A DNA stretch of 64,000 nucleotides from Siphonodentalium dalli. Its lineage: Eukaryota; Mollusca; Scaphopoda; Gadilida; Siphonodentaliidae. Location of the stretch: NCBI GenBank assembly GCA_032622095.1, contig CP136069.1:38724194-38788193 (forward strand), read 5' to 3'. A model generated the notes under the pieces. It was given only the letters and a program-made list of their open reading frames with translations, ran no database searches and was not told where the DNA came from. Below are positions 1-12,420 of this stretch, in pieces; position 1 is the stretch's first letter, and every line of letters starts with the position of its first letter. The translations under genes were made by a program, and so were the position numbers.

Positions 1-2232
1 CATAATTTTGCAAATACCAGCGCAGCCATTATACAACTTTAAAAAAATAGATATTCTTGAATGTTTAATACGGACGCTGAAAAAATAACGGTACGATTCA
101 GTCAACTCAGTGGAATAAGTAATTCGGCAGTCGAAGGGGAGTAACTCTATAGCATCATGATAAACATTTTGTCTCAGATTAAATTTATTCAAACTTCAAT
201 CCAGCAGTCCATCCATTCATCCTCCAGCTCATACACACAATCATGTTTATGCATTCGATCAAATAAAGTCAATGTGGCTATCTGTTGCACTGTATATTAC
301 TGACTTCACAATAATGAGGTTCTACATATTCATTTCACTGATTTCTCTGTGATCACTTTAGCTTGCAAAACCTCATAAATTTCTGAGGAGGTAGTAATGC
401 ATTTTGAATTTTATAATATTTGTATCAATTGTATATTATGATCTTATTTCAGTATTTCAGTATTTATGATGTTTCTGTAAACAGGCAGTATGCCCACAGG
501 AAGAATATCACAATCAACTATTGTTGGCGAAAAATGCAACTATGTCGGTTTGTAACATTTCATAAAACATGACATCTGAAGTATTCGAAAATGTGAATAT
601 TTAATCTTTCAATCGGACCGAATCAATTATCGATAAACTTACAGAAAATACTTCACCAATGAGAGCCCCCAGAGGGATATTCAGACTGTTCCACATCACT
701 TTAACTCAAGTTACCTGGATAAATGCCATTATTAGATATAATTATCAAAAGATGGTACACCATTAAAGGCCAATTAATAATTTTAATCCAAAATGCATTG
801 GTACTCACAGAGCCTTCTAATAGCCAACATGATAATACAGTTAAGTTGGTAGCTAAGGGTTAAGATCTAAGATCTTCCAGCAATATGTAATATGTAATGC
901 AGGTCATATCATTAGAGAGGGTTATATCACACAATTACTTTAATCAGTATATGCCCTTAAAGACTTTATCAACTTCAAACCTTAGCGTTACAAATGGCAA
1001 GCGTTTAATCAGTATGTGCCATTTATCAACTTCGACACTGAGGTAGAGTGATCGTCCTTGGATGGTAGACATAAAAGGTGTTCTTGTATATCATGTTTCT
1101 AAATTTCTGGACATATCCATTTATTTCACAGGGATCGACGGAGTAAGTGTCAAAATAAGATAAATCAACACAGGATATCGCTACCATCTATCTTCCCATT
1201 TGTGGGGTTGCACAAAAGGTGCTTTTTGCCAAGGTTTTCTGCCACATCATCACAATGGTGGCAATTGCGACATAAGGTGGGACATTCATAACAGAAGTAT
1301 CCAACCAAAAGAGAAATCAAATGGGCAGCATATAATGACGAAAGGTGAGAAGAATATAACAAAGAATACAATTGGGTAAAAATAAAGATAAATATGTAGA
1401 AGATATAGCACAATCAGTCAACAATGGTGACATTCAAGCAGAAAAATGAAAAGGTACATATTCCATGGAAATGGAAGAAGGCAGTACTGACGACAGACAG
1501 AGCGAAGACAAAGATGGTGGGGGGGGGGGGTTGGAAGAAATGAAAAGCACTGTCATGTGAATTTCTCCCCGCAAATCTCTGTTTTAGAGTTAAAAGGGGG
1601 GTGGGTGTCCATGAATGGTCCGGGAAAAAACTGCCGAAAATGGAAAAACAATTGGGTGGGTGGGTCCCAAGAAGGGTCGAAAGGAAAAAATCAGAATACG
1701 TGCCTGAAAAAACTTTCCGCCCCCCCCCCCCCGGTTTTGATAGGTGTTTTGTGTGGCATGTTTCGACTTCTGTTGACTCTAACGGTGCCAACATATGCAG
1801 AAGGTTTATTGTATATTCAAACTGTATTGTTCTTGGTTGAGTTTCTTTTATTTTCATACTATTCTCTCGTTTGGTCTGATACTTATTCGGCGATGGCATA
1901 ACCAACCCCGTATGTAGTGCCAGCAACTTTCAAGCGGACTTGTGCGTCTTGTCATTCCATAGCATGTGTCAATGTAATGTGGACACTAAGGAAAATCCAT
2001 TTGTAAAAGTTATGGCAAAAGAATTGGAGACTTTGACTTCTCTGATAAGCGAGGATAATACCACTTACATGAATATTTAAAGGGCAACAAATATCCACAT
2101 CCATTGGCAAGGTCTTGGTCCATAAAAACTGTAGATTTGATTTCACTGATAGGAAAAGAACATTCAGTGTCAATCCTGAGTATATGGATACGTTTCCGCT
2201 CTCTACAAAAATGAGATCTAAACAAGGCCCAT
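1..2232. other. Non-coding tract without recognised genes
   Basis: No coding region or repeat family is recognised here. There is a run of G near 1518 and a run of C near 1722 that bracket a purine-rich stretch; the short open frames between them (on both strands) are overlapping and low in complexity, so I do not call them genes. The first ~100 bases resemble 53345-53430 (shared CGCAGCCATTAT and TTCTTG-ATGTTTAATA), which suggests an old dispersed repeat cut by the window edge. Confidence 0.5.
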
Positions 2233-2236
2233 TTAA

Positions 2237-2609
2237 CCCTTTACCCAACAAACCGGCCAAAACCGGCCAAATAAAGCTTCAACAGCCTAAAATATCTTCG
2301 GTCTGTCTCAATAGAACCATACAAATATGGATATCATTGGAACCGGCTCCTTGACCACATTGTGATAGTTACAGTTATGCCCTGTGCCAATGCATTCTCT
2401 TATATATGCGAGTCGACCATAGGTCGCCTCGCATATATAAGAGAATGCATTGGCCTAAAAAAAATCTTTTTTTTCTTACATTCTTTAACAATTTTATAAT
2501 TTTTAATGTGTTAAGCCAATGCATTCTCTTATATATGCGAGGCGACCTATGGTCGACTCGCATATATAAGAGAATGCATTGGCACAGGGCCGTTCTGTTG
2601 GGTAAAGGG
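2237..2609. mobile_element. TTAA-flanked (piggyBac-like) MITE, copy 1
   Basis: The element has termini CCCTTTACCCAAC and GTTGGGTAAAGGG, directly flanked on both sides by TTAA (2233-2236 and 2610-2613). A TTAA target duplication with CCY termini is the established signature of the piggyBac superfamily. It has no transposase. Inside are two near-perfect hairpins (about 2388-2453 and 2516-2582), each with the arm motif GCCAATGCATTCTCTTATAT and the tip GTCGACCATAGGTCGCC, one the reverse complement of the other. A second copy with the same layout is at 8558-8949 and diverged relatives are at 42017 and 47787. Confidence 0.85.
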
Positions 2610-2865
2610 TTAATTTCATCCCGGTAGAAGGCAAGTGCGAACAGTAGCAACTCTCTAGAGACAAAGTTTTAGAACATTGCCGAATAAGAGAGGATTCGTG
2701 AGCATTGACGTTTCAGAAAGGCATTCTAAGTTGAATTGATCTCGTTGCTGCAGAAGCCGTGTATCATAGATCTTGTCTCGACAGGTCCTTGGAGAAATAA
2801 ATGAGGATCCATCTGAGATAAAACCACAGGGCAGAACTGCAACGTTCATTTGATTCGTTGTGTGT

Positions 2866-5690
2866 ATGGCTGGAACATGGGGTGATACAGAACTGTATAC
2901 TCTGTCCCAGTTACATACTCAAATGGTAGAGCTAGCAATTGGGTCAGAATCATATTCAATAAAACGCCTCAAACAGAAATTGGAAGAACGGTATGGGGGA
3001 GTATATATATTTTGCTGAAGTTGAAGGGCGTAGTAACGTCATTTACTTCAAAGATATGGCCAAGTACTTGATAAATGACAAGTGGTATGTGGATAAGAAA
3101 GATGACACAGAGGAGGAGGCAGACAGAGTTGCCGTGACCTCCAAGAAGATGATTAGGGCAAAGTTGCTGGAAATTACCTATGGTAAGAAAACCTACCCCA
3201 CCACCGAGGAGATAGATAATATTGACAACAGACATAAATGGATTTCTCCCCATTTGCAAATGTTTCTGGAGATACTAGTTCCATCTGAAATAAAACAATA
3301 TCATTGGTCACGGTATCGTGCAATCAGCGATGTCCCGATCTGTTATTACCCATACCATTTTTATACGCTCTTTAAAAATACGCTCTTTAAAAAATCGTCA
3401 GTTGTGGGTTGCACCCCACAAATTACTCAAACAAAAGATCGCAACCCACAAGTATTATCTAACCAGTGCGGTCACCCCACAACTATACTCTGACCAGTAC
3501 GTCTGTCTGTCCGTCCGTCCGTTAACATTTTTGGTTTCCGATCGATAACTCCAGTTTGGATTACTTGATTTGAACCAAATTTGATATGTGTATTTCCCTT
3601 CCCAGCTAAAGATACAGGCCAAGTTCGAATATGGGTTCCGTCCAATTATTTTTACACGAGTTACGGCCCTTTTTCGACTTAGAATTTGACCATCTGTTAA
3701 CATTTTTGGTTTCCAACCGATAACTCCAGTTTGGATTATTTGATCTGAACCAAAGTTGGTATGTGTATTTCCCAGCTAAAGATACAGGCCAAGTTCGAAT
3801 ATGGGTTTCGTTCAGTTATTTTTTACATGAGTTACGGCCCTTTTTCAACTTAGAATTTGACCAATTTCATAACATTTCGGTTTCCGACCGATAACTCCAG
3901 TTTTGATTATTTGATCTGAACCAATGCTGGTATGTGTATTTCCCAGCTAAAACTACAGGCGAAGTTCAAATATAGGTTCTGTCTAATTATGTTTACATGA
4001 GTTACGGCCATTTTTCGACTTATAATTTGACTGCATTTTGGCATTGAAATTAGGGGTATATCAGATTTTCTTCAAATATAAGCTCCAAGTATTATTTTAT
4101 TTTGCGGTAGTACAATTCGAAATGGCTAAAGGGCGTACTTTGCCACGCCCTAGCGATGCTCTTGTTGGTATTGGAGTTGAACTGGATCACGTGTTCATGC
4201 CAATGTGGCTTGATGAACTGTCTAAATTGGGGTTTTCAAATACCTACGACGAAGTAAGCAGGTACAAGCAGTCAGTGATTCATGTGGAAAGTCTCGAGAG
4301 TACACTAGTGGAGTATTTTCCAGGTACCTAAAGTTACTCAGTGGGTAGCAGATGACGTCGTCCATAACGCCGCTGGTATTGATGGCAAAGGTTCATTTCA
4401 TGGTATTGGGATAATCGCAGTTTCAACTTCGAAGGACGACACCCTGCTTACACTTGTATCAAAAGTTATCACTCGCCAATAACGTGTTATGGTTGAAGAA
4501 CTAGTCGAAGACAACGGTGTGCCTATGATACTCTATTTGACACCTACAAAGCTGGGAGTATCCACAATAAAGTACCGACCCATGCCTGAGCTACAAAACA
4601 CATACACACTGCTTCCATGTTTGAACACTGATTTGTTATGGCATTGCGGTTGGCTTTCAAATCGAGCAATGAAATATAGACCGAACTGGTTTGGATTTAT
4701 GAAACACATCTTTTCTTCAAACAGCTCAGAACCTTCAGCGAAGTCAGACGTTCTCTTTGTACCGATAATAGACCTCAATCCATCCGATGAGTCTTGTTTG
4801 TTTTCCACGTTGATGTATATTCAGAATCACGCGACACAGTTGGGAATTGTGACCAGCCAATTTCGTTCATAGCGGTTGAGATCATTGCAGCAAGTCACTT
4901 GGAATAGTTTGTAGACTCGGCGCCTTCTAAGGATGAGTTTCTCTACCAGAGCGCACCAGTCATTCTTCCTTTCTGACTCTGTAACCGGTTTCTATATTTA
5001 GCATGGGATTTTCCAACAAAAATGGCGAAACCCGATTGCTCCAAAGTCAAATTTTCTATGTGGTTTGAGAACAATTCCCACACTAAAACATAATGACAGA
5101 ATGGAAAATCAGAGCGGTAGTTTGTTGACGATTTTCGCAGGCTACTCGTCAAAATTTCAGCAAATTAGAACTCTTGTGTTTGACTTGCCGTTCGAGTTGT
5201 GACAATGTCGTACACGTACTTTTATACGTTTGTGTTGATTAAATAATCGTAGAACCGAATCACACCGTTTAGAATTATAGTTCTTCGGTTTTAGTGGGAC
5301 TTTTCAAACATAAGGTCCAAAATTTATACAAATTTTGTTCGATATTTTGTGTGCTTAACAAGGACAGCATGTTGCTTTGTTCGCTTAGTATATAATTTAA
5401 TACCGCGGAGGTCCACCATGTGGGTGAAATGTCGACGGTAGCAGCGGTCTTACCGACTCATCAAGGGAGGTAAACCCTGCATGAAGTTTGGAGTTTCATG
5501 GGTTGTATTGGTACCATGGTGAATGGGTCGGGGTTAGATGAGGCAGTTGAAAACGCTTATGACTCAAACGTAGTTTTCACAATGCTTTCCGGGAAGGCAT
5601 TTTCGCGAGCACTCATGTCATTTCCTTGTGGACGGAGCACTTACTGATAAGCTATTGGATGAATTGATCTCTGAGGATTTTATGTTTTAC
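2866..5690 (+). pseudogene. Decayed coding region of a multi-copy element-borne protein
   Basis: Successive frames read like one long protein that is broken. The parts are an N-terminal part (2866 to about 3310, with a frame change near 3010; segments YTLSQLHTQMVELA and VEGRSNVIYFKDMAKYLIND), a middle part (4120-4870; GVELDHVF, YDEVSRYKQSV, GKGSFHGIGIIAVST, with a stop near 4480), and a later part (about 5480-5610; WSFMGCIGTMVNGSGLDEA, MLSGKAFSRAL). From memory this order of motifs matches a large family of uncharacterised proteins present in many copies in cnidarian, mollusc and other invertebrate genomes, probably carried by mobile elements; I do not know its biochemical function. Frameshifts, stops and the tandem repeat inserted at 3521-4035 show that this copy is dead. 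No terminal repeats were located. Confidence 0.6.
3521..4035. repeat. Three tandem ~172-bp repeats
   Basis: Three diverged units start near 3521, 3696 and 3867. Each contains CGATAACTCCAGTTTGGATT, GTGTATTTCCCAGCTAAAGA, TACAGGCCAAGTTCGAATAT and GAGTTACGGCCCTTTTTC. The array is preceded by a GTCTGTCTGTCCGTCCGTCC run. It interrupts the decayed reading frame around it, so it arrived after or during decay. The GT/CC-rich lead-in resembles the tail of short retroelements, but this is only a suggestion. Confidence 0.8.
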
Positions 5691-5699
5691 GCCATCATC

Positions 5700-6393
5700 A
5701 CGGCTAATCTTCAATTGTATATCCCTTATGACAATTGTCGTCAATAATTCATCATAGTTGCTTTCCATTGTTTTCCTTTCAACTTATATTCGTTTAGATA
5801 GATAATTATTGCACCATGTATTGACTATATAATATTCGATCATTTAAAGTTTGCCGCCTACAAATCGTCGGTTTAGCGGCATGCCATACCTTTCAAATAT
5901 ATCTTGTAAATGACATTCCGTTCGATGCTGACTGCGAATTGTAACACATCAGCATTAACATATAGCTTCAGCAATGCAGTGCAACAATTCTATTGCACAC
6001 AATATGTTTGATCTGTCAAAAGTCATCTTTAGACAACCGAATTATAGCATTTTGTCAAAAAATCAATTCCGATATTCTAACATTAGTTTTAAAAAACCGT
6101 GCGGAATTCGGTGAGGGAAATGAAATGTTCGTACCCTACCACATATGGAATAATGAACACACTTCAATAAATTTAAATTCCATCCAAAATGTGTACCCAG
6201 ATGGCAGTAAAAATACAATAGTCAGTGTTCGTTACACCACCAAATGTCGCCCCTGTATTACATCATGGCGAATTACTTAATCGACTTATTTTATGTAAAC
6301 GCGAATAGCTTTAATATCTATTACAAATTAGACAAAGTCACATATAATAATGTGTCGTGTCTTTACATTGTCTGATATCAAGTTAGGAAGGAG
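5700..6393. other. Non-coding tract, nothing recognised
   Basis: AT-rich sequence after the decayed element. A 95-codon open frame (5993-6280, +) has no recognisable domain or splice context and is not supported as a gene. Confidence 0.4.
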
Positions 6394-6397
6394 TTAA

Positions 6398-6604
6398 CCG
6401 TTTCAGTGCCAAGTCCGAGTTTTGTATCAACCCATATTTCCTTGATCATTTTTCAAATTTATTGATTATAACAATGTGATACATTGATGGGAAGAGCTCT
6501 AAGAGCTCTTTCCATCAATGTATCACATTATTATAATCAATAAATTTGAAAGATGATCAAGGAAATATGGGTTGATACAAAAATCGGACTTGGCACTGAA
6601 AGGG
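6398..6604. mobile_element. TTAA-flanked hairpin MITE
   Basis: A ~207-bp near-perfect palindrome flanked by TTAA on both sides (6394-6397 and 6605-6608). The termini are CCGTTTCAGTGCCAAGTCCG and CGGACTTGGCACTGAAAGGG and the centre is GAGCTCTAAGAGCTC. The whole element is one foldback stem of about 100 bp per arm. TTAA flanks again point to piggyBac-type mobilisation; its stem shares no evident similarity with the other TTAA family beyond the outermost CC..TTT/AAAGGG. Confidence 0.8.
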
Positions 6605-6608
6605 TTAA

Positions 6609-7844
6609 AGAGAAAAATCCAACTCTATGTTTAAAATTGGAATCTATGAGTAGACAACAATCTGTTCTTGGTTTGAAGGTCAAGTGGTGCCATCCAAATG
6701 TCTAGCCTTCTGCGCTATTCTCTAAGCCGGAGTACTAACTGATAAATATTGGTTGTTACCATATCAAGTGGCAATTGACGACGCAGATAAGCGCCTTTAT
6801 TGTATCATATAAGGTGACAGCACACGAATGTTTATTGTTATAGCTTTGAAGTGGGCATTGTTCTTCTCTGTTAAACCAAGAAACGACATATCCTTGTTCA
6901 GAAAACAAAAACAATAGCAGAATCAACTATATATCACTGTTCTTTGTTGTTCGCTGCTTGTCTCACTTTTAGTTGCGCTGTGGCATTCAATTACATGTGC
7001 ATGGTGACACCTTTTGAATCCCAATTTAGCAGGTTTCAGCCGCATTGACCGCGGCAGGTCAAAATAAAATATACCCCATAGAAGGATAATATATTAATCT
7101 GGATTTCATAAGAACGGTAGCGTCCAGTATCCAGATTAAAGTGATATATTCTGGATACCAGGTTTTGAAATCTGGATGATGGCATTCAACAAATTATTCC
7201 AACCACCACAGCATAATTATTTGGAGTCTTTATAAGTTAGTATAAATTATTGACATACCAGAACAAGTTTATTCAGTTGAAATGAACATTATCATACACC
7301 ATGTTAGATCCCTGACAACACGGAGTGATGTGTCTTGTTGTTGGCATTCCATGTGTTCGGTTAATTTTAGATAGCTCCACAAAGTGAGGCGCCCAGTATA
7401 CGAAAGGTACATGGCATGAACACAGTAAGGTGGCATCGACCATTAATATTATGCAGCCAAAAGATGTCCCAGTTCGATTTCTATGATTTGGGCACCTGAA
7501 GGGTTTAGAGTAAAAATACATTGAGTGTGTACATCACGTCAACAAGAAAGCGGTCCTTGACAATGGTTAAGATTGTGCTGCCGATCACTTGACGAATGAT
7601 TATTTTGAAGTGTTTCGAAATCGACAGCACTTGTCTCCAAATCCCGTTGTTAAGTGTGTATTATATATACGTGGCAATAACAGCAAACGACTGAGAACCC
7701 TAACATGACTGTTATAACTGCGCTGCATATCTAATCATGCAGTTTAGACTACGAACGCCGCAAATAAGTAGGCGATTCTCATTATATTACTACATGTAAT
7801 TCGGGTGTACATAAAACGCTGAATCAGCTGCTGGTCAGCAGGTT
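6609..7844. other. Non-coding tract, small inverted repeats only
   Basis: No gene is supported. Near 7090-7180 the motif ATCTGGAT/ATCCAGAT is repeated in both orientations. An 82-codon cysteine-containing open frame on the minus strand (7273-7521) has no signal peptide, splice partner or recognisable family, so it is recorded here only as an unexplained frame. Confidence 0.4.
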
Positions 7845-9990
7845 ACCGCCTAAAATGATGATCAGCAGATTTCCCGATTTCAGTTTAACTCAATTATAAC
7901 GGCGGCAATCGGTCGTGGATTGTGTAAATGACACGTAACATAAGTGTTATATCCAACTACATGAAGATGACACCATTATACCGCCTGCCATGCCCGTTCA
8001 GCACGAAGTTTAACTCAATTATAACGAAGTTGGTAGAGGTTTTGTTGTCCAAATTACTTGTAGTCGATGGGCCACAATCATACACAGGGATGGTGAAGCA
8101 TTTGACGGACTACAACCCCAGTGCAACAGTTCAAAATCCCGTTCAGAACTTCATATGGAGCAGTTTAGCAGATTCCCCGAACACAGATTAACTAAATTAT
8201 AATGAAGTTATTCGGTTATATAAGTTACACAAATGGCATTTAATCGATGTGCCTTAACCAAATACATAGATAACACTATTTTTTAGCGACCTCCACCTCG
8301 GTTCAAAAGTTCAAAATCCCGTTCAGCGCGTTATTGGATACAGCTCAGTATATTCCATCGAACGCAGTTTAACCTATTTCAAACGGAGATAGTCCGATGT
8401 TGGTTATGCAAATGACTTATTATCAATGAGAATGAGACATAACCAAATACCGGGATGGAACACAATTTGACCGACCTCCACCCCAGTTCAGTAGTTCAAA
8501 ATCCAGTTCAGAACGTTACTGTGTGCAGTTCAGCAGATTCTACCGAACGCAGTTTAACCCTTTACCCAACAAACCGGCCAAAACCGGCCATATAAAGCTT
8601 AAACAGCCTAAAATATCTTCGGTCTGTCTCAATAGAACCATACAAATATGGATATCATTGGAACCGGCTCCTTGACCACAGTGTGATAGTTACAGTTATA
8701 CCCTGTGCCAATGCATTCTCTTATATATGCGAGTCGACCATAGGTCGCCTCGCATATATAAGAGAATGCATTGGCCTAAAAAAAATCTTTTTTTAACACT
8801 TTTTACCATTTTTTCTTACATTCTTTAACAATTTTATAATTTTTAATGTGTTAAGCCAATGCATTCTCTTATATATGCGAGGCGACCTATGGTCGACTCG
8901 CATATATAAGAGAATGCATTGGCACATGGCCCTTCTGTTGGGTAAAGGGTTAACCGAACGCAGTTTAACCGACTTTTAACGAAGATAGTCGAGCATATAT
9001 TATGCAAATAACTTGTAATAGATGGGCCATAAACAAATATATGGAGAGCACCATTTGACGGACTCCACCCCAGTTCAGCAGTTCAAAATTCCGTTCAGCA
9101 CTTTATCTGGAGCAGATTCTCCGAAATTCAGTTTAAATGATTGTTAACGAAGATAGTCGGTTGTATGTAATGCAAATGATTTTTGATCGATAAGACATAA
9201 CCAAATACGAGGAAGGAACACAATTTGACAATTTCAGCAGATTCTCCAAAACTCAGTCTAACTTATTTTTTAACGAATACAGTAGGGTGTATGTTATGCA
9301 AAATGACTGTTTATCGATGAGACATAACCAAATATTGGGAAGGAGCACCATCTAACCGACGTCCATCCCAGTTCAGCAGTTCAAAAAACGTGCGAATGAT
9401 ATGTTTAACTGCTGAACTGGGGTGGATGCCGATAATTGTGTTCCATCCCTTAATTTTGTTATGTCTCATCGATAATAAGTCATTTGCATAACCTATATCC
9501 GACTATCTCCGTTAGAAATCGGTTAAACTGCGTTCGGTGGAATCTGCTGAACTGTATTCAATAACGTGTTGAACGTGATTTTGCACTGTTGAACTGGGGT
9601 GGAAGTCGCTCAAATTATGTTCTATCTATGTATTTTGTTAAGGCACAATGCGATTAAGAGTCATTTGTATAACATATACCCGAATGACTTCATTATAATT
9701 TAGTTATCAGCAGCAGAACTGCTCCAAATGAAGTGCTGAACTGGATTTTGAACTGCTAAACTGGGGTGGTGGTCGGTCAAACAGTTATAAATGAGTTATA
9801 ATATGCTGAACTGCAGCCGTCGTACTGCTGAAGGTGATTTTGAACTACGGAACGGGCATGGCGGACACGCAAAAGGTGTCCCCTTCCTGCAGTGTAGTGG
9901 GATGTAACACTTATATTACGTGCCATTTACACAACCGACTATCGTCGTTATAATTGAGTTAAACTGAAATCTGATTTAGAGTTTTAGGTA
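7845..9990. mobile_element. Foldback-type element with tandem-repeat arms
   Basis: From about 7855 to 9390 a ~170-200-bp unit repeats in direct orientation; from about 9405 to 9985 the same unit repeats in reverse orientation. Unit motifs are GAACGCAGTTTAAC, TTATGCAAATGACTTATTAT, GATGAGACATAACCAAATAC, CCTCCACCCCAGTTCAGCAG and TTCAAAATCCCGTTCAG. The inversion point is near 9390-9405. Arms made of tandem subrepeats are known from the Drosophila FB and sea urchin TU foldback elements. No transposase frame is present. A TTAA MITE (8558-8949) is nested in one unit. Confidence 0.7.
8558..8949. mobile_element. TTAA-flanked (piggyBac-like) MITE, copy 2
   Basis: Same termini and double-hairpin layout as the element at 2237-2609, flanked by TTAA at 8554-8557 and 8950-8953. 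It sits inside the motif GAACGCAGTTTAAC of a foldback arm unit. It is slightly longer than copy 1 because of extra T-rich sequence in the spacer between the hairpins. Confidence 0.85.
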
Positions 9991-11549
9991 CACCCATCTA
10001 ATTCCCGTCTTTGACGACCTGTACGACCACACTGAGGGAAACTGGTGAGGAATCCATTGGTAGTGATGGATCTTCTGGTGTCATACCATCAGTTTGATTT
10101 ATTATGTTCAATATACTCTGGAATTCAGGTTCTGAATACTGAATGACATTATTGGGCAACGCAGTCCACAAACTTCCTACAGCGCAATGTGAAGTCATAG
10201 TTGGAGGTAATAACAATCCGTATAGTCCAATCAATACATGGTTCTACCTAGAAAACAGTAGAACAGAATTGGTTTCAACTTTTTGGTTTCTTACTAAGTG
10301 TTATGTTTGACATTCTAAAAGTCCAAGTTGTAAATTCTTGTAATCTAGTGTCAAGTTGGACGACCCGTTTCTTGAAAACGAGCGCCGTTGAATTAGGGGT
10401 AGGGATACGCGTTGGACGTCTTGTGTCGTGTAACCCCAATTATGTTCAGGCATATGACCAATTAAATGTTCATCATAAACTAGACTAGTGTCTGATAGCA
10501 TTTACATGGAGAATCAACGCATACCGTAGTGGTAGTGACACTTTAAATGTTCCTACACAAACGCCTATTCTCGCCTCTAAGATTTGTTCCATTCCGAATA
10601 TGTTGATTGCAACGTATATTTAAAACCACATTCACTTTTACCATGTCCGTTGATTATAGCGCCAACCAAAATCAGTAACGTGAACTCTCTTTATGTGAAA
10701 ATGGAAAATTCGCAATATTATACAAACGATCGACAGGCGATCCAAATTTCGCTTCTGATTTTCCTTTATTATCATAGTAACATGCCATGTTGATTCTGGT
10801 TACAACGTTGTCATCAACCAACGAAAACGCGACAATGAAGGAAGTTGAATTACCACGCTTCACTGTGGATGTGGCCTTGGTTCACTATATAGGCCGATCC
10901 AATTGTAGCCTAATGCCTCAAGCTGTTCTAATCCTGTTTGACTAGGAGTTTCCAGATCAGTCTGGCTGTGCTCAATCCGTATACACCATGCATCGTGATA
11001 ATCTACCCCAACCAAGTGGCATATACACAGTGGAGATTAACTTCAGCTACAATGTTAACGCGAAGCTCTTATGTGATTATCTCACCAAAGTACATACCTC
11101 GCCAAACCATGCAATTTGCATGTTTTCATCTCAAACTGTTTCCATGCATGGCCACAACAATGGGGTGAAAATGGAATTACGCAAACTTGTGAGTTTCGTA
11201 TGGTTCAAGGGGGTACAGTTGGACATTCCCATGTGGACACCCCTCCCCCAACTGAATCCATAAAATCAAGTCCATGGCTGCATACTAAGACCGTGATGAA
11301 TGGGCTGGTTTGAATATACCCCGATAAATTCGTGCCCACGTTAAGACGGCCTACGGAACTGATTTATCACATAGAATGCGCAGCAAGGAATGGCTTTCAT
11401 CGACACTTTGAACTTGAAGACTTGATACATGTACATGTATATTTTGTATAGACTAATAATATGTATAATTACAATTAAATATCAAATTGAATAATGAATA
11501 TCTAAGCATTCATGTTTCCTTGATTGATCCCGCTTAACGATGGTTTATT
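9991..11549. other. Non-coding tract with a dispersed ~430-bp repeat
   Basis: The part at about 10630-11060 is a diverged copy of 13550-13930 and 60650-61020 (shared CACTTTTACCATGTCCGTTG, CAGTCTGGCTGTGCTCAATC, ATACACCATGCATCGTGATA). Open frames at 9998-10234 (minus) and 10988-11313 (plus) have no recognisable domain. I therefore describe the tract as repeat plus unclassified sequence. Confidence 0.5.
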
Positions 11550-12420
11550 TTACTAGTAATGTGGTTATTTACCATAATTTTACCACCTTGAACACCACTG
11601 TAGATCAACTGTGGTTTAGTTCTCTATGGTTTATCTATTGGTGATTGTAAACCGTAGTTTTACCACACAAACACTGTTTTGAATTGGGTTATAAAACTAT
11701 GGTATTCACCATGGTATGAACAATAGTAAAATGAATTAGTTAATTTACAACAGTCTTTTGACTGGTAAAACTATGGTAGTATTGTGGTAATTTTATCCTA
11801 TAGTTTTGTACACTGTAGTAGAACATGTACTTAATTTACAGCAGTTATTTTGGTGGTGACACCATTGTAAATTTACAACGGTGTTGTGGGTGGTAAAACT
11901 ACAGTATTAATCACCGTAATACCATGGCAATTACAATGGAGGTATAGAAATGTTTCATGGAGACATGGTTACAACCACGGTAAATTAACTACTGTTTTTA
12001 CTATAGTTTACCACCCAAATAACCGTTGTAAATTAACCACCTAAATAACCGTTGTAAATAACCACCTAACTCACCATTGAAAATTAACCTTCCAAATAGC
12101 CGTTGCAAAACTGGTTTCGCTATTGTTTTCGTCACACAAATTACAGTTGTAAACTAACCACCCAAATCACCGTTGTGAATTAACCACCCAAATAACCGTT
12201 GTAAAACTATGTTTTCACTATGGTTTTCACCACTCAAATAACCGCTGTAAATTAACCAACCAAATTAACCGTTATAAATTAACCACCCAAAATAACCGTT
12301 ATAAATTAACTATAGTTTCAGATAACCGTCGTAAATTAACTGTTGTTTTTTTTTTTTATTATAGTAAACCATGAATTTACTATGGTAAAACAATAGTCAT
12401 TTTTATGAGGGTTTAGACGT
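11550..12420. repeat. Inverted low-complexity block of GGTAAA/TTTACC motifs
   Basis: In the first half (about 11560-11990) short motifs such as CTATGGTAAAA and GTGGTAAAACTA recur; in the second half (12000-12400) their complements dominate, notably ACCACCCAAATAACCGTTGT and GTAAATTAACC, many times over. The two halves form a long, poor inverted repeat. The repeats are imperfect and variably spaced. No coding potential. Confidence 0.65.

Noticed and set aside
1414-1926. 170-codon minus-strand frame
   Set aside because: Spans a run of C and a run of G (proline/glycine runs) and overlaps open frames on the other strand; no recognisable domain, start context or splice signals.
3620-3980. tRNA B-box-like GTTCGAATATG in the tandem repeat
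   Set aside because: No matching A box or cloverleaf arms at the right distance; not called as a tRNA.
9998-10234. 78-codon minus-strand frame
   Set aside because: No recognised family, no splice signals at its edges, and it begins beside a repeat; left as unexplained rather than called a gene.
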